In this document: piece by piece, positions 50,801 through 61,239 of the stretch
Numbering within the stretch: position 1 is the first letter of the stretch
Layout of the letters: each line of letters opens with the position of its first letter
Assembly (NCBI GenBank): GCA_019095985.1
Contig: CM032662.1
Location: 21,747,621 to 21,811,620 of the forward strand
Source of the DNA: Streblospio benedicti
Taxonomy: Eukaryota > Annelida > Polychaeta > Spionida > Spionidae
Length of the DNA: 64,000 nt
Reading direction: 5' to 3'
The notes under the pieces: generated by a model
What the model was told of the DNA's origin: nothing
Seen by the model: the letters and a program-made list of their open reading frames with translations, nothing else
Database searches by the model: none
Made by a program: the position numbers and the translations under genes

Positions 50801-53800
50801 TCTGTAAAACAAATGCTACATTATAATATAAAATTTATAACCAGTTTTCAAAAGTATTTTCCTCAATAACTGACTAGACTGGGTTTTATAAACTTTTCTG
50901 CACCAAACAAGATGACTTTTATGAAAATTGAATTAGATTGAAGGACGTTATGGCACAAAAGGTGGGTTTGTTTTCATTTTTGTGTTTGGTAGATCTACCA
51001 ACTTTAGCAGAGTTTCATGTCATTCTCAGAGTACAGTGATAACTGGGTGCTGATATTTGAATGGAAAATCATGTTTTCTTGATAACCTTTCTAGTCCCAA
51101 ATACCACAGGTAATAGCGCATTATCTACATTGAACAAGAATGGCACAGTGAACATATTGGAATATCCTTGTCCAAGTTAACCTGCCTGCAATTCAATTTA
51201 ACTTATTAGCTCTTTAACCATTCTCCCCGTAATATAAATGTAGTGTTAAAGTGAAGAAAAACACTGGTTTATGATTGTTGAAAACAAAGTAGTAACAAAT
51301 ACGTTAATAATGAATAACTATTCCACTAAGTGGCAATCAATTACAACTCATATCTATTCTAATACTAGCAGTAAAATCCTCTATGTATTTTTTAGGCATT
51401 TCATGATCAACACCAAGTGAAACCGACTCCACAGTATGATATACTGTTGTGAAGTCACATGAAGTCATCTCCCTGTGACCTGAGGCTACTATAAGCAAAC
51501 TCACGTTTGAACAAAATTAATTACATTGACCATTACCCTGTAAAAACTTATAAAAAAATAACATGTTGCATGAGCGCAGCCAGGAATTATAGCTACGTAT
51601 ACAGCAAGCAATTAATGTTTTTGATAGTACTTGCATTAAAAGTGCAGGCCCGTAGAAAGCAAAATGAGATTGGTAAGGCCATTTAAAAGTTTTGGTCTAT
51701 AATCAAGGATTTTTTTCACAAATGATTGGTCAGGCCATAATTAAATTATTGCATTATTTTTTGCCCCCCCCCCCCCACACACACACAAATTATTGGTAAG
51801 GCAATCACCTGACCGCATTAGCCCTTCCTACGGGCCTGAAAGTGCAGTGTTATAGGTGGATTGTCACAACACAAACTTGCTTCAACAACATCTTTTATAC
51901 TTTTAACTCACATCATTGCAGAAGCTCGTACTCTCCGCTTTGAACTCTGCTGAATTGGGGTCACTCAATGCCGGCTGCCACACCATGGATGTAAAGGTGA
52001 CGCTGCCTTTCACCTTGGGGGTTTCTGAACGGTCGTGAAAATCCAAAATATTTTAGTACAATCCAATAATTACAGTTCATGTGGCGTAAAACAGGTAAGA
52101 CCTGTATTAGTACAATATTTGATTATTAATTAAAAATTAATTCTGTATTAAACTAAGCAACACAAGTGAAACATTGATTTACAAGTTGCAAAAACCAGGT
52201 ACTCATAGTAAAGTTCCCACTTCTCACTTTTCTCACAGTTTCGTCCTGTGTATCCGAAGGTGCAGTTACATCCGTAGTAGCCCTTTCTCGGTTCCTCACA
52301 CGTCCCATTATATTTACAAGGTCTCGATGCACAAACAACTGGAATAAAGGGCCATGATAGACTGTTAACACTGTACTACTACTAGCTTATATTTGTGAGG
52401 AAGAAAAATCAGTTACGGTCATTCAAATCTCACACGCTAATTCTGAATTAAAAACTGTCCATACCCCCACCCCACACACTAATCAACAACACATATTGCT
52501 TGCATTGCACGGGTCTACAGCAGCCGCACTGTCCTGACAATCTGACCCAGCACCCAGCACTGTACCGCTATTCTAACAGCAACCTCTGCCTCCCACACCC
52601 ACCACTGTCGTACCAAACTTAATCCCAATTCTTACACCAGCAGTCACTGTCTTGATAGCACCTGCATACGTCACCCATATCCCCCCTCCCTTCAACAGGA
52701 TTCACCAGCAAATATTGCATAGCACAGGTCTACAGCATCCATACTGTCCTGATACCCCACCCAACACTTAAGAATGTTTAGAACCCACTCCTCTCACCAA
52801 ATGACCCCTCGTATTAATTATGTATGCTACCTTAAAACATCAAATACCGGCAGCCAGAATACCAGTAACTGATTATTCAAGTGTGATTTAAGAAAATCTT
52901 ACCTGGGCATTGTGGGCATATATCGTTGCATCCAGATTTGGGATTATAGGAAGGTAAACCACACAGACAATCAACTATTGGGCATCCAAGAGGACATTGG
53001 CTAGCAGAGATGCAACTACCATTGTGCAGTATAGGAGTCGTCTTGTCTGCTGTCATAGAAAAGAATGAAGCAATAAATATTTTGAAACCTCACATGTCAT
53101 GCTTGCAAAAGCAAAATCGAAATTGTTAGAACTGAAATTTCTGCTCATAAATATAGACGCTGATTTAGAGATTTTATAAGTGGTTGGAGTAGTTTCATAA
53201 AATCATAGTAATTCAATGAATGAAAAGGCATAGAAAAATGATTATCATGATCTGTTTGTAATCTATTTCTTACTTGTACATATGCATTGTGGAACACACA
53301 GTTCAATGCAGGCGCCTGGTCGCACACCATTGTTGTCACACGTCGGGGGGCAGGCTGAGCCGCAGTTTGTCCACACACTGCCCTCAGGGCAAGCTGTCAC
53401 CAAAGTACAATCTATTATCATATTATTTCGGGAAATACATTCAGGTATTGTCTTTCAATGCAAATCAGTTGCCTTATAAAAGATCAGGGTCAGATGAAGT
53501 TCTACAATACAATGTCGGCTTGAATATAGTTTGAATATGCAGGTTGTCTCAGCTCAGTGACTATATTGTTTATGCTTGTTTTCTAGTGAGAGGACCCAGA
53601 ATTGGAAAAGGTAAGGAAGAATTCAGTGTCAGTCACAGACTTTGTAATGTCACCACCTGACTCGGTGTTATTGAATCATGGGCTTTGAAAATTTCCTCGA
53701 TTGATGTAGGATATACATCACACTGAAGTTCAGGCAGCGTGTCTTGCCCAAGTGATGAAGTGCTGTATAATTATTTTAAGACCTTATCTGCCAAGGGTGT

Positions 53801-56800
53801 TATATAGATCAAATAGTCATCTGCAAACAAAACATCAGCATCCGTAGTGTCCTGATAACCCCTACCCCCCCCACCGCAACCCCTGTCGCCCCACTATAGC
53901 CAATATCAAAATCGTGCTGCCCCCTCACCACATGACCGACCCCCCTAGTAAGTTATGCATGCTCCCTTAAAACAGCGAATTCCGACAGCCATCGTACAAT
54001 GTACCTATTTTCATTGTCAACATTCAGTCACTGATTGTTTAAATGCGAATTAAAAAAACCTTACCTGGACATTTTGGGCATATATCATAACATCCAGATT
54101 TGGGATTATAAGAGGGTGAACCACAGAGACATCGATATACTGGGCATCCAAGAGGACATTGGCTAGCAGAGATGCAACTACCATTGTGCAGTATAGGAGT
54201 CGTCTTGTCTGTCATAAAAAAGAATGAAGCAATAAATATTTTGAAACCTCACATGTCATGCTTGGAAAAGCAAAATCGAAATTGTTAGAACTGAAATTTG
54301 GGCTCATAAAAGTGGACGATGATTTAGAGATTTCATAAGTGGTTGGAGTAGTTTTGTAAAAATCATAGTAATTCAATGAATGAAAAGGCACAGACAAATG
54401 ATTATCATGATCTGTTTTTAATCTATTTCTTACTTGAACATATGCACTGTGGAACACAGAGTTTATTGCAGGCGCCTGGTAGTCTGTTGTCACACGTCGG
54501 GGGGCAGGCTGAGCCGCAGTTTGTCCACACACTGCCCTCAGGGCAAGCTGTCACCAAAGTACAATCTATTATCTGATTATCGTTTACTTTAATACATGTT
54601 TGTCGTTCTAGTGGTGTTTAACTTTCGGGTATTGTCTTTCAATGCAAATCGGTCGCCTTATTATAGATCAGGGTCAGATGAAGTTCTACAATACTAATAT
54701 ACAATGTAGGCTTGAATATAGTTTGAATATGCAGGTTGTCTTAGCTCGGTGACTTTATTGTTTATGGTCGGTTTATACACTCTGAGTATCCGATGTCAAG
54801 CAAATTGACCTCTGAAATGTTTCGCCTGAGAGTGGATTAACATAATTTATGTGACCTGTTTAAATACTGCATGTAAGACGTTCTGAGAAGTGCGGCACAC
54901 GTTTCTGTTTTGAGGTTGAGCTTTAATAAACACTTGAACACAGTCCGTTTTATGTTTGTCGCTCTGTATTCTCGTAAGCATGCAGCCATTAGCATTATTG
55001 CAAACAAGCCAGATATTTTATTGATGGTCTGAATTCTGAGCATTTTAGTATATACATGCATTGTTAGTGCGTATACAATGTGTCTAATAAAATAGATTGT
55101 AATCAAAATATCATGGGATCATTCATAATACCTAGATATGGAACGCAATTGACGTTATCAGGAAGGGAAGAATCGAATCGGCAGTCTGAACATCGGCCAC
55201 TTGACCTCATTTATATTCATCACCAGCCTGGGATGANNNNNNNNNNNNNNNNNNNNNNNNNNNNNNNNNNNNNNNNNNNNNNNNNNNNNNNNNNNNNNNN
55301 NNNNNNNNNNNNNNNNNNNNNNNNNNNNNNNNNNNNTCGGTATTTTTTCCCCGTTCGGGGTTCAAAAATTTTTGCATTATTATAAGCAACATATAATTTC
55401 TTAATTTGTAACATCTTTATAGCACCACCATAATTGGCTTGTGTACAGGTGAGGAAAATAATAATGCGAAATAAGTTAATTTTAACAGTATCAGAACACA
55501 TAAAATTTCTTGCTAGTGTATTGCCTTGTGCATACAACTGTCTACACTGTCTAAGTATATCTTTGGTCATCCATACCATCATCAGTAATGATATGTCCTA
55601 GATATTTAACCTTATTCACAATGATACTTTCTCCTTTTATACTAAAAAGGCGAATGATACATTTTTGTGTATAAACTTCTACATATCAAATAGCACTTTT
55701 CTTTGGATTATGTTTAATGTCACCATTCAGTCCCCATATAGTTCACATATATTGCAATAATTCTCGCATGCCTTTAGCAGAAGGGGCTACAAGCACAAGG
55801 TCATCAGCATACATCAAATGATTTTGCATTTCGTGGGTGAAAGTATTCACTCCTTGCCGTACACCATTTGTAACTCTAAATGGTTCAGACATTTCGCCTG
55901 CCCATTTCACAAACACTAGTTTGGATGCTCATACCAAAACATTAATATTCGAATAACATACATAGGAACTCCCCCTATTCCTTAGTTTCTGAAACAATAT
56001 AGAGTGATTAACTCTGTCAAACGCTTTAGATGCATCGAGAAAACACATAAATATAGTGCCATTCAGTTTTCCTATAGCAATCAACAATTTCTTTCAAAGA
56101 ATAAATACACATATCTGTTCCCAACTTGGGTTTTAAAACCAAATTGGTTACAGTTAGTAGTAAGTGCATCACCAAGTCTATCGAGCAAAAAGAAGTTCAA
56201 CAATTTTTGACATAATGCTAGCTAAAGCTATTGGTCTATAATTGTCTTTTTGCATTAATTTTACCATTCTTGTCTTTAATGATAGGAACTAGTACAACTG
56301 ATAGCATGTTACTTGGTAATACACCATGTACAAATAAACCTTGAATACAGCATGACAATAATGGTAATAATCTGTTGCTGCAGTATTTAAGATGTTCAGC
56401 ATAAATACCATCCAAGCCACATGATTTGTTATTGACAAGCTTATTGACAGCACACGAAATGTCCTCAATTGTTACTTGTATAACATCATCAGCAGCAGCA
56501 GCACCTCCACATTTAAAAACATAACTACTTTTCAAACAGTTGAATATTGATTCAAAGTGATTTTCCATAAATCTACAATTTTTTTCTTTTCCATTCACAC
56601 CATCAATAGTATCAGGGATTGTCATCCTTACATTATTGATTTTCTTCACATCGTTCCAGAAATTCTTAGCATTGTCTGCCATGTTTTTAGCAAGCGAGTC
56701 TGCTCTTATTTGGTTAATATGTCGTTTTTATGAATCTTATGCTATACTTAAACTTTGCTCTCGAGGTTGACATAAGTTTGAACAGTGGACCGTATTTCGG

Positions 56801-59800
56801 TTTACCACCTTGGCACCACAATTTAAAACATTCACGTGCACAATTGTGCATGTCCTTAACATAGTCAGACCAACCTGGTCTACATTTAAAATTACTCTTT
56901 TTATTATATATAGTAGGAAAAGTCTCATTACTTGACCTAAGTAATGAGTCCACAATATCATCATACATTTTTTGATAGCGCATATGCATGGCTTTTATTC
57001 TTACAGTTATTATCCTTACAACACACAGATTCATAAAAGTGGACGATGATTTAGAGATTTCATAAGTGGTTTGGAGTAGTTTTGTAAAAATCATAGTAAT
57101 TCAATGAATGAAAAGGCACAGAAAAATGATTATCATGATCTGTTTTTAATCTATTTCTTACTTGAACATATGCACTGTGGAACACATAGTTTATTGCAGG
57201 CGCCTGGTAGTCTGTTGTCACACGTCTGGGGGCAGGCTGAGCCGTAGTTTGTCCACACACACTGCCCTCAGGGCAAGCTGTCACCAAAGTACAATCTATT
57301 ATCTGATTATCGTTTACTTTAATACATGTTTGTCGTTCTAGTGGTGTTTAACTTTCGGGTATTGTCTTTTCAATGCAAATCGGTCGCCTTATTATAGATC
57401 AGGGTCAGATGAAGTTCTACAATACTAATATACAATGTAGGCTTGAATATAGTTTGAATATGCAGGTTGTCTTAGCTCGGTGACTTTTTATTGTTTATGG
57501 TCGGTTTATACACTCTGAGTATCAGATGTCAAGCAAATTGACCTCTGAAATGTTTCGCTTGAGAGTGGATTAACATAATTTATGTGACCTGTTTAAATAC
57601 TGCATGTAAGACGTTCTGAGAAGTGCGGCACACGTTTCTGTTTTGAGGTTGAGCTTTAATAAACACTTGAACACAGTCCGTTTTATGTTTGTCGCTCTGT
57701 ATTCTCGTAAGCATGCAGCCATTAGCATTATTGCAAACAAGCCAGATATTTTATTGATGGTCTGAATTCTGAGCATTTTAGTATATACATGCATTGTTAG
57801 TGCGTATACAATGTGTCTAATAAAATAGATTGTAATCAAAATATCATGGGATCATTCATAATACCTAGATATGGAACGCAATTGACGTTATCAGGAAGGG
57901 AAGAATCGAATCGGCAGTCTGAACATCGGCCACTTGACCTCATTTATATTCATCACCAGCCTGGGATGATTGTAGATTAACAGCCTGGGATTGGTCAGAA
58001 TTTTTAATGGGAATAGTTATGTGTCAGAGGTCTCTTCAGGACATCTGATACTCAGAGTAGGTTTAAAGTGAGAGGACCCAGTGTCAGTCACAGACTCTGT
58101 AATGTCACCACCTGACTCGGTGTTATTGAATCATGGGCTTCAAAAATATCTTCGACTGATGTAGGATTTACATCACACTGAAGTTAGGCAGCTTGTCTTG
58201 CCCAAGTGATGAAGTGCTGTATAATTATTTAAAGACCTTATCCGCCAAGGGTGTTATATAGATCAAATAGTCATCTGCAAACAAAAGACAAATTTGAACC
58301 AGCAAGGTGTCCAAAATATGTATTATCTGATTCATTATCACTGACCTTCCGAGCAGTTCACCCCCGTCAACCCCGGGTTACAGGTACAATGTTGCCGAGG
58401 TCAGGGTTCGGAGAGCAGTTGCCATACATTGGACGAAAAGTAAAAGTTTCCATTTCCAATGCTAAACCAAACTTGTTTTTTATTGATTCACTGCTAAACC
58501 AAGTTTGGATAGGGGTCAGTTAATGATTGTTTAAATGTGATTTAAAAAAATCTTACCTGGACATTTTGGGCATATATCGTGGCATCCAGATTTGGGATTA
58601 TAGGAAGGTAAACCACACAGACAATCAACTATTGGGCATTCAAGAGGACATTCGCTAGCTGAGATGCAACTACCATTGTGCAGTATAGGAGTCGTCCTGT
58701 CTGTCATAAAAAAGAATGAAGTGATAAATATTTTCAAACCTTATCATGTCATGCCCGCAAAAAGCAAAATCAAAATTATTAGAACTGAAATTTCTGCTCA
58801 TAAATATAGACGCTGATTTAGAGATTTTATAAGTGGTTGGAGTAGTTTCGTAAAATCATAGTAATTCAATGAATGAAAAGGCATAGAAAAATGATTATCA
58901 TGATCTGTTTGTAATCTATTTCTTACTTGTACATATGCACTGTGGAACACAGAGTTCAATGCAGGCGCCTGGTCGCACACCCTTGTTGTCACACGTCGGG
59001 GGGCAGGCTGAGCCGCAGTTTGTCCACACACTGCCCTCAGGGCAAGCTGTCACCAAAGTACAATCTATTATCTGATTATGGTTTACTTTAAACATGTTTG
59101 TCGTTCTAGTGGTGTTTAACCTTCAAGTATTGTCTTTCAATGCAAATCAGTCGCCTTATTGTAGATCAGGGTCAGATGAAGCTCTGCAATACTAATATAC
59201 TATGTTGGCTTGATTAAAGTTTGAATATGCAGGTTGTCTTAGCTCGGTGACTTTATTGTTTATGTTTGGTTTATAGTGAGAGGACCCAGAATTGGAAAAA
59301 GGTAACTCCAAAGAATTCACTGTCAGTCACGGACTCTGTTATGTCACCACCTGACTCAATGTTATTGAATCATGGGCTTTGAAAATTTCCTCGAATGATG
59401 TAGGATTTACATCACACTGAAGTTCAGGCAGCGTGTCTTGCCCAAGTGATGAAGTGCTGTATAATTATCTAAAGACCTTATCCACCAAGGGTGTTATATA
59501 GATCAAATAGTCATCTGCAAACAAAAGACAGGGGCAGAAGAGGCCTGCCACAAAGTTTGAACCAGCAAGGTGTCCAAATTATGTATTATGTGATTCATTA
59601 TCACTGACCTTCAGTGCAGTTCACCCCCGTCCACCCCGGGTCACACGTACAATCTAGCCAAGGTCAGGGTTCAGAGAGCAGTTGCCGTACACTGAACAAA
59701 AACTGTTCATTTCCAATGCTAAACCAAACTTGTTTTTTTATTGATTCACTGCTAAACCAAGTTTGGATTGGGGTCAGTTACTGATTGCTTAAAATGTGAT

Positions 59801-60308
59801 TTTAAAAAATCTTACCTGGACATTTTGGGCATATATCGTGGCATCCAGATTTGGGATTATAGGAAGGTAAACCACACAGACAATCAACTATTGGGCATCC
59901 AGGAGGACATTGGCTAGCAGAGATGCAACTATCATTGTGCAGTATAGGAGTCGTCTTGTCTGTCATAAAAAGGGAATGAAGTGATGAATATATATTTTCA
60001 AACTTATCATGTCATGCCTGCAAAAGTCAAATCGAAAGGGTTAGAACTGAAATTTCTGCTCATAAATATAGACGATGAATTAGAGATTTTATAAGGGGTT
60101 GGAGTAGTTTCGTAAAATCATAGTTTATCAATGAATGAAAAGGCATAGAAAAATGATTATCATGATCTGTTTGTAATCTATTTCTTACTTGTACATTTGC
60201 ACTGTGGAACACACAGTTCAATGCAGGCGCCTGGTCGCACACCCTTGTTGTCACACGTCGGGGGGCAGGCTGAGCCGCAGTTTGTCCACACACTGCCCTC
60301 AGGGCAAG
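46846..60308 (-). CDS. TIL-EGF-SEA cell-surface-like protein, 3' part
   Basis: Cysteine-rich secreted or membrane protein of unknown function; the family name is not recognised. Exons with agreeing phases, 5' to 3': 60189-60308, 59816-59959, 58927-59046, 58557-58700, 54434-54547, 54065-54208, 53274-53393, 52903-53049, 52228-52338, 51912-52024, 50743-50801, 49361-49512, 48673-48780, 48087-48218, 47667-47880, 46846-46990. They give 694 residues plus TGA. Order: four TIL units, EGF, one SEA domain, EGF, EGF, a short hydrophobic stretch ([18 protein letters not shown], broken by R and K, so a weak membrane candidate), a charged segment and an Arg/Lys-rich tail. The SEA-EGF order near the end recalls membrane mucins. 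The start and signal peptide are not found; upstream DNA is full of repeats. Exons at 57162-57277 and the EGF-like relics are left out. Confidence 0.75.
48087..48218 (-). CDS. EGF-like exon (membrane-proximal)
   Basis: Symmetrical phase-1 exon with six cysteines in EGF spacing: [28 protein letters not shown]. It directly follows the EGF exon at 48673-48780. Part of the TIL/SEA gene. Confidence 0.88.
48673..48780 (-). CDS. EGF-like exon after the SEA domain
   Basis: Phase-1 exon with six cysteines: [13 protein letters not shown] then [13 protein letters not shown]. It splices from the SEA exon 49361-49512 (GVQAS) to the next EGF exon. Confidence 0.88.
49361..52024 (-). CDS. SEA domain in three exons with GSVVV cleavage motif
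   Basis: Exons 51912-52024, 50743-50801 and 49361-49512 join in phase to about 107 residues: a first strand and helix ([18 protein letters not shown]), a loop with two cysteines, then [17 protein letters not shown] after a short helix is the self-cleavage site of SEA domains in mucins and adhesion receptors. The two introns are long (about 1.2 kb each) and hold repeats. Confidence 0.75.
49800..50335. repeat. Tandem repeat of about 140-bp units in a SEA intron
   Basis: At least three and a half diverged units, each with ACCCAAATGGTCC, GGACCATTATTTGGTTGA, a CTCTACAAGTC/CATCGTTT piece, and TTGTCAGTTGAAAATGG. Unit length drifts between about 120 and 150 bp. No coding value. Confidence 0.6.
51639..51844. 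mobile_element. MITE, CAGGCCCGTAGGAAG family, copy 2
   Basis: Element 51645-51838 (194 bp) with the same termini as the 43974-44102 copy, flanked by identical AAAGTG at 51639-51644 and 51839-51844. Its interior has a poly-C/CA tract absent from copy 1. In the first SEA intron. Confidence 0.75.
52228..52338 (-). CDS. EGF-like exon between the TIL array and SEA
   Basis: Phase-1 exon: [17 protein letters not shown] then [14 protein letters not shown], six cysteines in EGF spacing. Joins TIL exon 52903-53049 to the first SEA exon. Confidence 0.88.
52480..52790. repeat. C-rich dispersed repeat, two tandem copies
   Basis: Two copies of a unit with GCATAGCACAGGTCTACAGC (first copy GCATTGCACGGGTCTACAGC) and CACTGTCCTGA followed by CCCAC-rich sequence; related to 15320-15470 and to a fragment at about 53840-53890. 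Confidence 0.5.
52903..53393 (-). CDS. TIL unit 1 (nearest the SEA domain)
   Basis: Exon A 53274-53393 ([29 protein letters not shown]) and exon B 52903-53049 ([14 protein letters not shown]..) together give the ten cysteines of a trypsin-inhibitor-like domain. Exon B then adds a second cysteine cluster, [24 protein letters not shown] domains occur in protease inhibitors and in gel-forming mucin-type proteins; inhibition is not implied here. Both exons are phase 1 at each end, so units can be duplicated without loss of frame. Confidence 0.85.
54065..54547 (-). CDS. TIL unit 2
   Basis: Exon A 54434-54547 is two codons shorter than the others ([13 protein letters not shown]). Exon B 54065-54208 has VYRCLCGSP in place of VDCLCGLP, shifting one cysteine of the second cluster but keeping the number. 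No EGF relic lies between this unit and unit 1. Confidence 0.82.
54302..55236. repeat. Left copy of a ~935-bp near-identical duplication
   Basis: Matches 57031-57970 almost base for base, including TIL exon A and the start of the 549-bp hAT-like element (from 54778). It ends exactly at the N gap. See the matching right copy. Confidence 0.85.
55237..55336. other. Assembly gap, 100 N, inside the TIL array
   Basis: Exactly 100 undetermined bases joining a contig that ends in the hAT-like element (left) to one that ends in the LINE (right). Confidence 0.99.
55337..57030 (-). mobile_element. Broken LINE, CR1/L2/Jockey-like, in the TIL array
   Basis: Minus-strand non-LTR reverse transcriptase. 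An open part at 56236-56682 contains [17 protein letters not shown] and [11 protein letters not shown]. Further down come [17 protein letters not shown]-like (about 56000-56050), [10 protein letters not shown] and the catalytic [12 protein letters not shown] (about 55795-55830), then a carboxy part with LYVAYNNA (about 55385-55410). Several stops and shifts make it dead. Its 5' side abuts the duplicated TIL segment at 57031; its 3' side runs into the gap. Confidence 0.8.
57031..57970. repeat. Right copy of the ~935-bp duplication
   Basis: Near-identical to 54302-55236 with a few percent differences. The left border is the junction with the LINE; on the right, sequence continues past the point where the other copy meets the gap. 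Confidence 0.85.
57162..57277 (-). pseudogene. TIL exon A, extra copy with 2-bp insertion
   Basis: The copy of exon 54434-54547 in the right duplicate. A CA expansion (CACACACACTG for CACACACTG) makes it 116 instead of 114 bases and shifts the frame. It has no exon B partner; the LINE and gap follow. Either an allele, a dead duplicate or a sequence error. Confidence 0.65.
57503..58067. mobile_element. 549-bp hAT-like non-autonomous element
   Basis: Element 57511-58059 begins CACTCTGAGTATCAGATGTC and ends with its near-perfect inverse. Flanks are GGTTTATA (57503-57510) and GGTTTAAA (58060-58067), an 8-bp duplication with one change. Array units lacking it (for example near 59270) show the uninterrupted site, GGTTTATAGTGAGAGG. 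It contains no transposase. Confidence 0.8.
58346..58440 (-). pseudogene. EGF-like relic exon, copy c
   Basis: Reads as the second half of an EGF module (GNCS.NPDLG then [14 protein letters not shown]) but is one base short of frame, and its acceptor AG has become AA compared with the other copies. Clearly dead. Confidence 0.6.
58557..59046 (-). CDS. TIL unit 4
   Basis: Exon A 58927-59046 (120 bases) and exon B 58557-58700 (144 bases), both phase 1, with all ten TIL cysteines. Exon B reads [15 protein letters not shown] and keeps the second cysteine cluster. Numbered 4 because the extra copy at 57162 occupies position 3. Confidence 0.85.
59609..59691 (-). pseudogene. EGF-like relic exon, copy b
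   Basis: An 83-base segment with TTCAG acceptor and GTCAGT donor. It encodes [11 protein letters not shown] in one frame and [15 protein letters not shown] in another: one base short between them, with an in-frame TAG. Skipping it keeps the neighbouring TIL exons in phase. Confidence 0.6.
59816..60308 (-). CDS. TIL unit 5 (most upstream found)
   Basis: Exon A 60189-60308 and exon B 59816-59959. Ten TIL cysteines present; exon B has [20 protein letters not shown]. Distance to unit 4 is about 1.26 kb at both exons, showing whole-unit tandem duplication. Confidence 0.85.
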
Positions 60309-60788
60309 CTGTCACCAAAGTACAATCTATTATCTGATTATGGTTTACTCTAATACAAGTTTGTAGTTCTAGTGGTGTTTAACCTTCGGGTATTGTCTTT
60401 CAATGCAAATCAGTCGCTTTATTATAGATCAGGGTCAGATGAAGCTGTACAATACTAATATACAATGTTGGCTTGATTATAGTTTGAATATGCAGGTTGT
60501 CTTAGCTCGGTGACTTTATTGTTTATGTTTGGTTTATAGTGAGAGGACCCAGAATTGGAAAAAGGTAACTCCGAAGAATTCAGCGTCAGTCATGGACTCT
60601 GTTATGTCACCACCTGACTCAGTGTTATTGAATCATGGGCTTTGAAAATTTCCTCGAATGATGTAGGATTTACATCACACTGAAGACTCAAGTTCAGGTA
60701 GTGTGTCTTGCCCAAGTGATGAAGTGCTGTATAATTATTTAAAGACCTTATCCGCCAATTATGTATTATGTGATTCATTATCACTGAC

Positions 60789-60871
60789 CTTCAGTGCAGT
60801 TCACCCCCGTCCACCCCGGCTTACATGTACAATCTAACCGAGGTCAGGGTTCAGAGAGCAGTTGCCGTACA
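60789..60871 (-). pseudogene. EGF-like relic exon, copy a
   Basis: As copy b: 83 bases, TTCAG acceptor, GTCAGT donor, [15 protein letters not shown], one base short of frame with an in-frame TAG after NPDLG. It marks the upstream edge of the recognisable TIL array. Confidence 0.6.
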
Positions 60872-60961
60872 CTGAACAAAAACTGTTCATTTCCAATGCT
60901 AAACCAAACTTGTTTTTTATTGATTCACTGCTAAAAATGCTAATTAGACCCTTCCCAAAAT

Positions 60962-61150
60962 TTCGTCCTCAGGTGGGATTCGAACCCGCGACCTCTGGGT
61001 TGAGATGATAACAGACCACATATGTAAGCTGGGGGTTACAGAGACATCGGTTCAGCCGAGTAACCTTTTAACAGCTCACTGCTTGGGATGATGGTATCAT
61101 TCTGGTCTCACAACCTTGGGGTCGTGAGTTCGAGTCCCGCCAGGGTCACT
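60962..61150. repeat. Two tRNA-like SINE pieces in opposite orientation
   Basis: Minus strand near 60972-60995 reads GCGGGTTCGAATCCCACC, a B-box with tRNA-like T arm. Plus strand near 61125-61140 reads GTGAGTTCGAGTCCCGCC, another B-box. The A-box regions are weak, so these are SINE fragments rather than tRNA genes. Confidence 0.5.
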
Positions 61151-61239
61151 TGATATAGTTAAATGGAAGTTTAGGGTTGTAAAACCTGTCTTCAGCTATA
61201 TCTATCGTTGGTAGAAATATGCTTGCTAAAAAGACGTGT

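Noticed and set aside
54837-55106. 89-residue open frame present twice (again at 57570-57839)
   Set aside because: It lies wholly inside the hAT-like non-autonomous element, has no family motif, and is repeated only because the segment is duplicated.
61072-61150. Possible functional tRNA gene
   Set aside because: Only the B-box/T arm is good; the A-box, anticodon arm and acceptor pairing cannot be drawn, so a SINE fragment fits better.
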